The position numbers were made by a program, and so were the translations under genes. A stretch of DNA of 64,000 nt. It comes from Streptomyces sp. WMMB303 (lineage in GTDB: Bacteria; Actinomycetota; Actinomycetes; Streptomycetales; Streptomycetaceae). This document shows, one piece after another, positions 19,165 through 28,211 of this stretch. Under the pieces are notes generated by a model, which saw nothing but the letters and a program-made list of their open reading frames with translations, did no database searches and was not told the origin of the DNA. The stretch's first letter is position 1. Each line of letters opens with the position of its first letter. The DNA lies in assembly GCF_029351045.1 (NCBI RefSeq), contig NZ_JARKIN010000001.1, forward strand, positions 803,001-867,000, given 5' to 3'.

Positions 19165-20564
19165 TGGCCCTCCTCGGTGCTGATGAAGACGTTCTTGGTC
19201 TCGGTGAAGGCGGCGAGCGCGTCGGGGCCGAGTTCCCGGCCGAGTCCGGACTGCTTGTAGCCGCCGAACGGAGTGGAGTAGCGCACGCTGCTGTGCGAGT
19301 TGACGGACAGGTTGCCGGCCGCGACGCCGCGCGAGACGCGCAGCGCGCGGCCGCTGTCGCGGGTCCAGACCGAGCCGGAGAGCCCGTAGTCGGTGTCGTT
19401 GGCCAGCCGCACCGCCTCGTCCTCGTCGTCGAAGGGGATGACGACGGCGACGGGCCCGAAGACCTCCTCCACCGTGGCGCGCCGCCCCTCGGTGTGCGCC
19501 AGCACCGTGGCCGGGTACCAGTAGCCGGGGCCGTCGGGGACGCTGCCGCGGATGAGTGCGGGCGTCTCCTCGGGGACGTATCCGCGCACCCGCTCCCGTT
19601 GGCGGGCCGAGATGAGCGGGCCCATGGCGGTGACCCGGTCGGCGGGGTCACCGGCCCGGAAGGCGTGTACGGCGGGCTCGAGGAGTTCCAGGAACCGGTC
19701 GTGCACGGTGCGCTGGACCAGGATGCGGCTGCGTGCGCAGCAGTCCTGGCCGGTGTTGTCGAGGAAGGAGCCGGGTGCGGCGGCCGCGGCGTGCTCCAGG
19801 TCGGCGTCGGCGAAGACGATGTTGGGGCTCTTGCCGCCGAGTTCGAGCGTGACGCGCTTCACGGACTGCGCGCAGCGGGCCATGACGCTCTTGCCGACGG
19901 CGGTGGAGCCGGTGAAGACGACCTTGGCCACCCGCGGATGGTCGACCAGCGCCGTGCCGGTGACGGCCCCCTCCCCCGGCAGCACCTGGAAGAGCCCTTC
20001 GGGCAGTCCGGCCTCCAGCGCCAGCTCGGCCAGCCGCAGCGCGGTCAGCGGAGTGTCCTCGGCGGGTTTGAGGAGCACCGCGTTCCCGGCGGCCAGCGCG
20101 GGCGCGCTGCCCCAGGCGGCGATCGGCATCGGGAAGTTCCACGGGGCGATCACGGCGACCACGCCCAGCGGTTCCGCGAAGGTGAGGTTCACACCGCCCG
20201 CGACCGGGATCTGCTGCCCTGTCAGGCGCTCGACCCCGCCCGCGGCGTAGTCGAGCAGGTCGCGGACGTTGGCCGCCTCACCGCAGGCGTTGCCCAGCGG
20301 GTGTCCGGCCTCGCGCATCTCAAGGACGCCGAGCTCCTCGATGCGCCCGTCGACGGCGGACGCGAACCGGCGCAGCAGCCGGGCCCGGTCGGCGGGTGCC
20401 AGTGCCGCCCAGACGGCCTGCGCGGCGCACGCGCGTTCGACCGCACGGTCGACCTCCTCGGGGGTGGTGACGGGGACGGTGGAGAGCACCTCCTCCGTCG
20501 CGGGATTGACGATGTCGAGCTGCTCGGCTCGGGGCGGGGTGGTTTCTTGCTGCTCGTGCTGCAC
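19161..20564 (-). CDS. Aldehyde dehydrogenase
   Basis: An NAD(P)-dependent aldehyde dehydrogenase of 467 residues. The visible motifs are the APWNFP cofactor loop, FTGSTAVG, the general-base Glu in LELGGKSP, the nucleophile in GQDCCARSR, and EVFGPV near the end. It lies 12 bases downstream of the GlnA4-like gene and overlaps the SDR gene, so all three are probably one transcript. In the related PuuC step of polyamine breakdown the enzyme oxidises a gamma-glutamyl aldehyde; here gamma-glutamyl-aminoacetaldehyde to gamma-glutamylglycine is the natural inference. Confidence 0.94.
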   Translation of the reverse strand: MQHEQQETTPPRAEQLDIVNPATEEVLSTVPVTTPEEVDRAVERACAAQAVWAALAPADRARLLRRFASAVDGRIEELGVLEMREAGHPLGNACGEAANVRDLLDYAAGGVERLTGQQIPVAGGVNLTFAEPLGVVAVIAPWNFPMPIAAWGSAPALAAGNAVLLKPAEDTPLTALRLAELALEAGLPEGLFQVLPGEGAVTGTALVDHPRVAKVVFTGSTAVGKSVMARCAQSVKRVTLELGGKSPNIVFADADLEHAAAAAPGSFLDNTGQDCCARSRILVQRTVHDRFLELLEPAVHAFRAGDPADRVTAMGPLISARQRERVRGYVPEETPALIRGSVPDGPGYWYPATVLAHTEGRRATVEEVFGPVAVVIPFDDEDEAVRLANDTDYGLSGSVWTRDSGRALRVSRGVAAGNLSVNSHSSVRYSTPFGGYKQSGLGRELGPDALAAFTETKNVFISTEEGQ

Positions 20565-20576
20565 TCGGTCGGTTCC

Positions 20577-21944
20577 TTACATGCGCTCGAAGGAGCGGTA
20601 GCGCTCCCAGTCCGTCACGGCGGTGTCGAAGGCCCGCTGTTCCACCCGGGCCATGGTGAGGTAGTGGTCGACCACTTCGCGTCCGAACGCCTCCCGCGCC
20701 GGTGCGCTCCCTTCCCACAGGTCGGCGGCCTCGCGCAGGGTGGTGGGCACGTGTGCGGCGTCGCCGGTGTAGGCGTTGCCCGTGCAGGCGGCCGGAAGCT
20801 CCAGTGCGTTGTCGATGCCGTGCAGCCCCGCCGCGATCATCCCGGCGACGGCCAGGTAGGGGTTGACGTCGCCGCCCGGCACCCGGTTCTCCAGCCGGTG
20901 CCCCGCGCCGTGGCCGATGACGCGCAGCGCACAGGTGCGGTTGTCGGGCCCCCAGGCGACGGCGGTGGGCGCGAAGGAGCCGGGCTGGAACCGCTTGTAG
21001 GAGTTGATGTTCGGCGCGTACAGCAGCGTGAAGTCCCGCAGGACCGCGAGCTGTCCGGCCAGGAAGTGCCGCATCAGGGGCGACATGCCGTGCTCACCCT
21101 GCTCGTCGGCGAGGAGGGGCCGCCCGTCCGCGTCGCGCAGCGAGAGGTGGATGTGGCAGGAGTTGCCCTCGCGCTCGTCGTACTTGGCCATGAAGGTGAG
21201 CGCGTGGCCCTGCTGGGCGGCGATCTCCTTGGCGCCCGTTTTGTAGATGACGTGCTGGTCGCAGGTGGTGAGCGCGTCCGCGTAGCGGAAGGCGATCTCG
21301 TGCTGGCCCAGGTTGCACTCACCCTTGGCCGACTCGACGACCATGCCCGCGGTCGCCATCTCGTTGCGGATGCGGCGCAGCAGCGGCTCGACGCGTCCGG
21401 TACCGAGGATGGAGTAGTCGACGTTGTACTGGTTGGCGGGGGTCAGCCCGCGGTAGGCGCCGTCCCACGCCTGCTCGTAGGTGTCCTGGAAGACCATGAA
21501 CTCCAGTTCGGTGCCCACGTACGCCTGCCAGCCGCGCTCGGCGAGCCGGTCGAGCTGCCGCTGCAGGATCTGCCGGGGCGAGGCGACGACGGGGCTGCCG
21601 TCGTGCCAGGCGAGGTCGGCGGTGAGCAGCGCGGTGCCGGGGTTCCAGGGGACGCGGCGCAGCGTGCCGGTGTCGCCGTGCATGGCGAAGTCCCCGTAGC
21701 CGCGCTCCCAGGAGGACATCTCGTAGCCGTCCACGGTGTTCAGCTCGACGTCGACGGCGAGCAGGTAGTTGCAGCCCTCGCTGCCACCCTCGAGGACGTG
21801 CTCGAGGAAGTAGGGGGCGGCGAACCGCTTTCCCTGGAGGCGGCCTTGCATATCGGTGAAGGCCAGGACGACGGTGTCGATCTCGCCCGCTTCGACGAGC
21901 CTCCTCAGCTCGGAGACGGCGAGCGGTGGTGTGCGGTCTGCCAC
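20577..21944 (-). CDS. glnA4: GlnA4-like gamma-glutamyl ligase (glutamine synthetase fold)
   Basis: A 455-residue member of the glutamine synthetase family. The beta-grasp N-domain contains FTDMQGRLQGKR. The catalytic domain has the ATP/metal motifs GTELEFMVF, GHALTFMAKY and HIHLSL and the conserved RVIGHG and LENRVPGGDVNPYL. The lack of an adenylylation motif and the gene context separate it from assimilatory GlnA. In S. coelicolor the corresponding gene (SCO1613, from memory) makes gamma-glutamylethanolamide from ethanolamine, glutamate and ATP. The GTG at 21944 follows GGAGGC by six bases. It is divergent from a FadR-type regulator gene with a dyad between them. Confidence 0.88.
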   Translation of the reverse strand: MADRTPPLAVSELRRLVEAGEIDTVVLAFTDMQGRLQGKRFAAPYFLEHVLEGGSEGCNYLLAVDVELNTVDGYEMSSWERGYGDFAMHGDTGTLRRVPWNPGTALLTADLAWHDGSPVVASPRQILQRQLDRLAERGWQAYVGTELEFMVFQDTYEQAWDGAYRGLTPANQYNVDYSILGTGRVEPLLRRIRNEMATAGMVVESAKGECNLGQHEIAFRYADALTTCDQHVIYKTGAKEIAAQQGHALTFMAKYDEREGNSCHIHLSLRDADGRPLLADEQGEHGMSPLMRHFLAGQLAVLRDFTLLYAPNINSYKRFQPGSFAPTAVAWGPDNRTCALRVIGHGAGHRLENRVPGGDVNPYLAVAGMIAAGLHGIDNALELPAACTGNAYTGDAAHVPTTLREAADLWEGSAPAREAFGREVVDHYLTMARVEQRAFDTAVTDWERYRSFERM

Positions 21945-21973
21945 GGGTGGGCCTCCTGTCGGTCCGCGGAAGC

Positions 21974-21998
21974 CATAAGGTAGCCGTGCATACCTTTG
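21974..21998. promoter_or_regulatory. Operator-like dyad between glnA4 and its regulator gene
   Basis: AAGGTA (21977-21982) and TACCTT (21991-21996) form an inverted repeat with an 8-base spacer midway between divergent starts. Read on the minus strand it contains CAAAGGTATGC, the same 11 bases found before the permease gene at 22892. It is the likely site of the FadR-type regulator encoded at 22035. Confidence 0.6.
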
Positions 21999-22034
21999 AA
22001 ACGGAAGAGGGTCACCGGAAAGGAAGAGGGTGCG

Positions 22035-22763
22035 ATGCCGGAGGACGACAGACTCGCCACGGTGCTGCGTACCGTACACGCGGGCAACGGGTTCGAAGAG
22101 GCGCTGGAGCAGATCCTCCAGATCGTCCGCCTGGGCCTGGTCGCCGAGGGCGAACGGCTGCCCGCCGAACGCGAACTGGCCGAGCGGCTCGGGATCAGCC
22201 GCGTCACCCTGCGCGAGGTGCTGAAGGTGCTCGCGGAGCAGGGCGTGGTGGCCAGTCGGCGCGGCCGGTACGGCGGCACCTTCGTCCTCCCGCAGCCGGC
22301 CGCCGAGGAGAGCGGCGCCGGGCCGGGCGAGGTGCGGCTGCCCGCCGGGGCGCCGGAGCTGGCGGACACCCTCGTCTTCCGCGAGGTACTGGAGACGGGC
22401 GCCGCGGAGGTGTGCGCCACCCGCGGGCTGTCCGCGGCGGAGGCGGCCCGGCTGCGGGAGGCACTGGACGCCACCCGCGAGGCGGCGCTCCAGGACTACC
22501 GGCGGCAGGACACGCTGCTGCACCTGACTCTCGTGGAGCTGGCCGGCTCCCCGTCGCTGACCGCCCGTTACGCCGCCGTGCGGGCCAAGCTCAACGAGCT
22601 GCTCAACCACATCCCGCTGCTGGTGCGGAACCTGGAGCACGCCCAGCAGCAGCACGCGGCACTGGTCGCAGCCGTCCTGGAGGGGGACGGCGAGGGCGCC
22701 CGCGCCATCGCCCGCGAGCACTGCGCGGGGACGGCCTCGCTGCTGCGGGGGTTCCTGACCTGA
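22035..22763 (+). CDS. FadR-subfamily GntR transcriptional regulator
   Basis: A 242-residue regulator. The N-terminal winged helix has the GntR signature GERLPAERELAERLGISRVTLREVLKVLAEQG. The C-terminal all-helical FCD domain, with HLTLVELAGS and a late HAALVAAVLEGD containing metal-binding-type histidines, senses the ligand. It is divergent from the GlnA4-like gene and 174 bases ahead of the permease gene. It probably controls the ethanolamine module in response to the substrate or a glutamylated intermediate. GGAAGAGGG precedes the ATG at 22035; an in-frame ATG at 21996 lies too close to the operator. Confidence 0.9.
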   Translation: MPEDDRLATVLRTVHAGNGFEEALEQILQIVRLGLVAEGERLPAERELAERLGISRVTLREVLKVLAEQGVVASRRGRYGGTFVLPQPAAEESGAGPGEVRLPAGAPELADTLVFREVLETGAAEVCATRGLSAAEAARLREALDATREAALQDYRRQDTLLHLTLVELAGSPSLTARYAAVRAKLNELLNHIPLLVRNLEHAQQQHAALVAAVLEGDGEGARAIAREHCAGTASLLRGFLT

Positions 22764-22891
22764 GACACCGGGGGGCGCGGAGGGGACGCGGGGACGCAGA
22801 GGGGAAAGCGGAATGCCCGGTGTGCCCCGGGGTGCCGGGTGCGGTTACCGCCCCTTCACGCACGGGGGTTGCGCCCGGCCCCCTCCGACCA

Positions 22892-22915
22892 CAAAGGTAT
22901 GCCAGCACACCAATG
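22892..22915 (+). promoter_or_regulatory. Second copy of the regulator motif before the permease gene
   Basis: CAAAGGTATGC at 22892-22902 is identical to 11 bases of the dyad at 21974-21998, and GCNNACC follows in register. The other half of the dyad is degenerate. It lies 36 bases before the permease ATG. Confidence 0.5.
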
Positions 22916-22937
22916 GCTCACCGCGGGAGTGTGGCAC

Positions 22938-24401
<1,464 letters not shown>

Positions 24402-24567
24402 CCCGCCGCGGGCCGCGCGTCGCGCCCGTCCGGTGCGCTCCGGTCCACGGCCGGACCGCGCCGGGCGGGCGCGGCCCCAGTCCGCACCCGCCCTCGTACG
24501 GGCATCCGGTATCCGGAGGCCCGGAACACGCCGCCCGGCCGAAGAACGCAGTGACAGGAGAGACCCC

Positions 24568-25287
24568 GTGGCACCACCCCTCATCGGCATCACGACCTAT
24601 CTGGAGCCGGCCGCACGCTGGGGCGACTGGCGGCTGCCCGCCGCGCTGCTGCCCGCCTCCTACCACCGGATGGCGCAACGCGCCGGAGCCCGTGCCGTAC
24701 TGCTCCCGCCCGACGCGGACCCGGACGCGGCGGCCGGCACACTCTCCCGGCTGGACGGACTGGTCACCGCGGGCGGTCCGGATGTCGACCCGGCCCGCTA
24801 CGGCGCCGCCCGCGAACCGCACACCGGCCCCGGGTATCCCGAGCGCGACGCCTGGGAACTCGCCCTCACCCGGGGGGCACTGGCCCGGCGCGTGCCGCTG
24901 CTGGCGATCTGCCGGGGCATGCAGATCCTCAACGTGGCCCGGGGCGGCACCCTCGTCCAGCACCTGCCGACCACGGCGGCGCACCGCGGCGCGCCCGGGG
25001 TCTTCACCCCCCATGAGATCGCGCCGGTCCCCGGCACGCTGCTCGCCAAGGTGCTGGAGGAGGAGGCGGCCGTCGCCGTGCCGACCTACCATCACCAGGC
25101 GGTGGACACTCTCGGCGAAGGTCTGGTGGGCACCGCGCACGCCCTGCACGACGGCACCGTCGAGGCCCTCGAACTCCTGGACGCCGACCACTTCGTACTC
25201 GGCGTCCAGTGGCATCCGGAGGCCGGTGACGACCTCCGGCTGATGGCGGCGCTCGTCGCGGCGGCCGCGGGCGGCCTCAGCCGGTGA
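24568..25287 (+). CDS. Class I glutamine amidotransferase-like hydrolase (peptidase C26, PuuD type)
   Basis: A 239-residue gamma-glutamyl hydrolase-type enzyme. The nucleophile is Cys115 in AICRGMQILNV and the His-Glu pair is in GVQWHPEAG. In the Puu pathway, PuuD removes glutamate from gamma-glutamyl-GABA; here it would cleave gamma-glutamylglycine and recycle glutamate. AGGAG lies eight bases before the GTG. It is 166 bases downstream of the permease, so it is probably in the same transcript. Its last 11 bases overlap the convergent LysR gene. Confidence 0.9.
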   Translation: MAPPLIGITTYLEPAARWGDWRLPAALLPASYHRMAQRAGARAVLLPPDADPDAAAGTLSRLDGLVTAGGPDVDPARYGAAREPHTGPGYPERDAWELALTRGALARRVPLLAICRGMQILNVARGGTLVQHLPTTAAHRGAPGVFTPHEIAPVPGTLLAKVLEEEAAVAVPTYHHQAVDTLGEGLVGTAHALHDGTVEALELLDADHFVLGVQWHPEAGDDLRLMAALVAAAAGGLSR

Positions 25288-26203
25288 GGGCCAGCAGCTG
25301 ACGAGCCGGCCCGGCCGGTCGGGCGCCGCGCGGCCAGACCGCCCGCAGCGCCCGGCTCAGCCCGGGCCCCTCCACCACGACCTCGCTCAGCCGCCGCGCG
25401 GCCAGCTCCTCCCGCACCGCCAGCTCGCTGAGCACCGCCGGGCCCGCGCCGCTGACGGCGGCGGCCTTGACGGCCGTGGTGGAGGCCAGCTCCAGCAGCG
25501 GCGGGCCCAGCCCGCCGTGTGCGGCCAGCGCGGCGTCCAGGACCTGCCGGGTACCGGAGCCGGGCTCACGCAGCACCAGTCCGGTGGCGGCCAGTTCGCG
25601 GAGCGGGACCGGCTTGCGGCGCCGGGTCCAGGGATGTCCGGGGGCCGCGACGACCAGCAGGCGGTCGTGCCCGATGACGGTGCCGTCCAGGCCCGGCGGC
25701 ACCCCCAGTCCCTCCACGAAGCCCAGGTCCGCCTCCGCGTCCAGGACGGTGCGGGCCACGGCCGCGCTGTTGCCGGCGCGCAGCCGCACCGCGGTGTCCG
25801 GCCGCTGGGCGCGCAGCGCGATCAGCCAACCGGGCAGCAGATACTCGGCGATCGTCATGGAAGCTGCGACGGTGAGTCGGGAGTCGCGCCGGTCGCGCAG
25901 GGCGCCGACGCCCGCGTCGAAGGACTCGGCGGACTCCACGATGCGCCGCGCCCAGTCGGTGACCAGCACGCCGGCCGCCGTCAGCCGCGAGCCCCGGGGC
26001 GAGCGCTCCAGCAGGGTGACGCCGAGCATCCGCTCCATGGAGCGCAGCCGGGCGCTGGCGGCCGGCTGGCTGACCCCCGTCTCGCGCGCCGCGCGGCCCA
26101 CGCTGCCCAGCCGGGCGACGGCCAGCAGCAGCTCCAGCGCGCCCAGATCCGGGACCCGGCCGGCCAGACCGCCGGACGCACCCTCCCGCTCACTCATAGG
26201 CAC
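25277..26203 (-). CDS. LysR-family transcriptional regulator
   Basis: A 308-residue LysR protein with an N-terminal winged HTH (LLLAVARLGSVGRAARETGVSQPAASARLRSMERMLG) and a two-lobed effector domain. It is divergent from a TDT-family transporter gene, with a TATG-CCCC-CATA dyad between them, so it probably controls that gene. The GTG at 26203 (VPMSEREG) and the ATG two codons later are both possible; GGGGG lies eight bases before the GTG. Confidence 0.92.
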   Translation of the reverse strand: MPMSEREGASGGLAGRVPDLGALELLLAVARLGSVGRAARETGVSQPAASARLRSMERMLGVTLLERSPRGSRLTAAGVLVTDWARRIVESAESFDAGVGALRDRRDSRLTVAASMTIAEYLLPGWLIALRAQRPDTAVRLRAGNSAAVARTVLDAEADLGFVEGLGVPPGLDGTVIGHDRLLVVAAPGHPWTRRRKPVPLRELAATGLVLREPGSGTRQVLDAALAAHGGLGPPLLELASTTAVKAAAVSGAGPAVLSELAVREELAARRLSEVVVEGPGLSRALRAVWPRGARPAGPARQLLALTG

Positions 26204-26207
26204 AGCT

Positions 26208-26219
26208 TATGCCCCCATA
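26208..26219. promoter_or_regulatory. LysR-type operator candidate
   Basis: TATG-CCCC-CATA is an interrupted dyad of the T-N11-A class, located five bases upstream of the LysR start and about 50 bases upstream of the divergent transporter gene. Confidence 0.45.
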
Positions 26220-26267
26220 GGGGCGCAGCCCCTTCTGCCCGCCCCCGCTCCGGAGGAGCGTGGCCGC

Positions 26268-27407
26268 ATGACCGCATCCGCGCACGCCACCGCCGAGACC
26301 GACTCCCCCGGCTCCGCACCGCCGGCAGCGGCCGAGCACCCGCCCGGACCGCGGCTGCGCGCCCTGGGCCCGAACTGGTACGCGGCAGTGATGGGGACCG
26401 CCATCGTGGCCACCGCCGGAACAGTGCTGCCGCTGCATCCGCCACGCGCCCTGCTGGACGGTGTCTGGGCGCTGGCCGCGGCAGCGCTGGCGGTACTGCT
26501 GGCGGCCCGCGGAGCGCACTGGCTGCGCCACCGCGACCGGGCCCGCGCCCACCTGCTCGACCCCGCGATCGCCCCGTTCTACGGCTGCCTGGCGATGGCC
26601 CTGCTGGCGGTCGGCGGCAGCGCCCTGGCACTGGACGTACCGGGGGCCGCCGGTCTCGACGCGGCACTGTGGACGTCCGGGACGGCGGTCGGGCTGGCCA
26701 CCGCGGTGACCGTGCCCTATCTGATGATCACCCGGCACCGGGTGGAGCAGGGCAGCGCCGCCCCGGCCTGGCTGCTGCCGGTGGTGGCCCCGATGGTCTC
26801 CGCCGCGCTCGGCCCGCCGCTGGCCGCACACCTGCCCGCGGGCCCGGCGCGGCAGACGCTGCTGCTGGGCTCCTTCGCGCTCTTCGGAACGAGCCTGCTG
26901 GCGACGCTGCTGCTCCTGCCGCTGATCCTCTCCCGGCTGCTGCACCACGGCCCGCTGCCGGCGGCACTGACGCCCTCGCTGTTCCTGGTGCTCGGGCCGC
27001 TGGGGCAGTCGACGACCGCGCTCGGCAACCTCGCGGACGCGCAGCCGGGCACGTTCGGGGCGCTGTCGGTGCTCTACGGCGTACCGGTGCTCGGCTTCGC
27101 TCTGCTGTGGCTCGCGCTGTCGTCGGCGCTGGTGGTGCGCGCCGCACGCCGGGGCATGGCCTTCTCACTGACCTGGTGGGCGTTCACCTTCCCGGTCGGC
27201 ACCTGTGTCACGGGGGCCGCGGCGGTGTGGCGGCACACCGGAGCGGCCGCGTTCGGCTGGCTGGCGGTGGGCCTCTACACGCTGCTGGTGGCCGCCTGGG
27301 CGGCCGCCGCCACCGGGACGGTGCGCGGACTCCTCAGCGGAGCGCTGCTCGCAGCGCCGCACCGAGCACCTGCGGCGCCCGCACCAGCGACGGCCCGTAC
27401 CAGGTGA
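26268..27407 (+). CDS. TDT-family (TehA/SLAC1-like) transporter
   Basis: A 379-residue membrane protein with about ten helices and the tellurite-resistance/dicarboxylate transporter signature: GPNWYAAVMGTAIVA in TM1, LGPLGQSTTALGNLAD in the middle and FSLTWWAFTFPVGTC near the end. Relatives include the TehA and SLAC1 anion channels and the Ssu1 sulfite exporter; the substrate is an anion but unassigned. GGAGGAG lies nine bases before the ATG. Its last 74 bases overlap the convergent gene at 27334. Confidence 0.88.
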   Translation: MTASAHATAETDSPGSAPPAAAEHPPGPRLRALGPNWYAAVMGTAIVATAGTVLPLHPPRALLDGVWALAAAALAVLLAARGAHWLRHRDRARAHLLDPAIAPFYGCLAMALLAVGGSALALDVPGAAGLDAALWTSGTAVGLATAVTVPYLMITRHRVEQGSAAPAWLLPVVAPMVSAALGPPLAAHLPAGPARQTLLLGSFALFGTSLLATLLLLPLILSRLLHHGPLPAALTPSLFLVLGPLGQSTTALGNLADAQPGTFGALSVLYGVPVLGFALLWLALSSALVVRAARRGMAFSLTWWAFTFPVGTCVTGAAAVWRHTGAAAFGWLAVGLYTLLVAAWAAAATGTVRGLLSGALLAAPHRAPAAPAPATARTR

Positions 27408-28062
27408 GGTGGCGGCCGCTGCACAGCGCGGCCGGCGTCCCCGGAAAGGCCTCGGGCCCGTCCTCGAGGGTGAACCGGTAGGGCTCGTCCGGCAGGACGA
27501 CCACCTCGGCCCGCCCCGGCTCGGACAGTTCCGCGAGCGGCACCCGCGGATAGCGCTCCTCGTGCCCCGCGTAGCGATTGCGCACCCCGAGGTGGGCCAG
27601 CAGATCACCGGCGAAGGTGTCCCGGCCCAGCACCATCCACGGTTTGCGCCACACCGGTACGACCGCCCGGACGTCGAACTCGGCCCGCGCCCGGGCCCAG
27701 GCCTCCTCGGCCTCGTCGAGCCAGGCCGGACGGGAGAGCCCGCAGCCCCGGGTGAGTACCCGGTCCAGTTCCGCGAAGCCCTGCTCCAGCGTCCGCACTT
27801 CGGTCACCAGGACCCGCAGCCCGGCCTCCCGCAGGGCCCGCAGATCCGCGGGGCGGTTCTCCTCCTCGTTGGCGAGCACCAGGTCCGGAGCCAGCCCCGC
27901 GATGGCCGGGACGTCCGGGTTCTTGGTGCCGCGCACCCGGGTGACCGCCAGGTCCCCGGGGTGCGAGCACCAGTCGGTGGCCCCGACCAGGAGTTCGGGA
28001 GCGGTGGCCGCCACCGCCTCGGTGAGGGAGGGCACGAGCGAGACAACGGACCTGCACGGCAT
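27334..28062 (-). CDS. Helical-backbone metal receptor, cobalamin-binding-like (COG0614)
   Basis: A 242-residue protein of the periplasmic-binding-protein class III fold (BtuF/FepB type). The motifs are RSVVSLVPSLTEAVAA, LVGATDWCSHP, LAPDLVLANEEENR and EVVVLPDEPYRF. Cobalamin-binding BtuF relatives begin in the same way. It has no signal peptide or lipobox and no adjacent permease or ATPase gene, so a cytoplasmic binding or trafficking role is more likely than ABC import. TAGGGT lies seven bases before the ATG, indicating leaderless transcription. Confidence 0.85.
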   Translation of the reverse strand: MPCRSVVSLVPSLTEAVAATAPELLVGATDWCSHPGDLAVTRVRGTKNPDVPAIAGLAPDLVLANEEENRPADLRALREAGLRVLVTEVRTLEQGFAELDRVLTRGCGLSRPAWLDEAEEAWARARAEFDVRAVVPVWRKPWMVLGRDTFAGDLLAHLGVRNRYAGHEERYPRVPLAELSEPGRAEVVVLPDEPYRFTLEDGPEAFPGTPAALCSGRHLTWYGPSLVRAPQVLGAALRAALR

Positions 28063-28069
28063 GTGCAGC

Positions 28070-28075
28070 ACCCTA
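28070..28075 (-). promoter_or_regulatory. -10 box of a likely leaderless transcript (metal-receptor gene)
   Basis: TAGGGT on the minus strand ends seven bases before the ATG at 28062. Confidence 0.5.
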
Positions 28076-28211
28076 TGCCGCCGCTCCGGCCGGCCCCACC
28101 CCTCCGGGCCCGCCCGCTTCTCCTGCGGACGGCAGCTTCCCGCCGCCGGCCCTCGCACCCGCACGCCGGGCCGGCCGACACCCAGCGGTGCCGGTCGGGA
28201 CGGGCGGCCGC

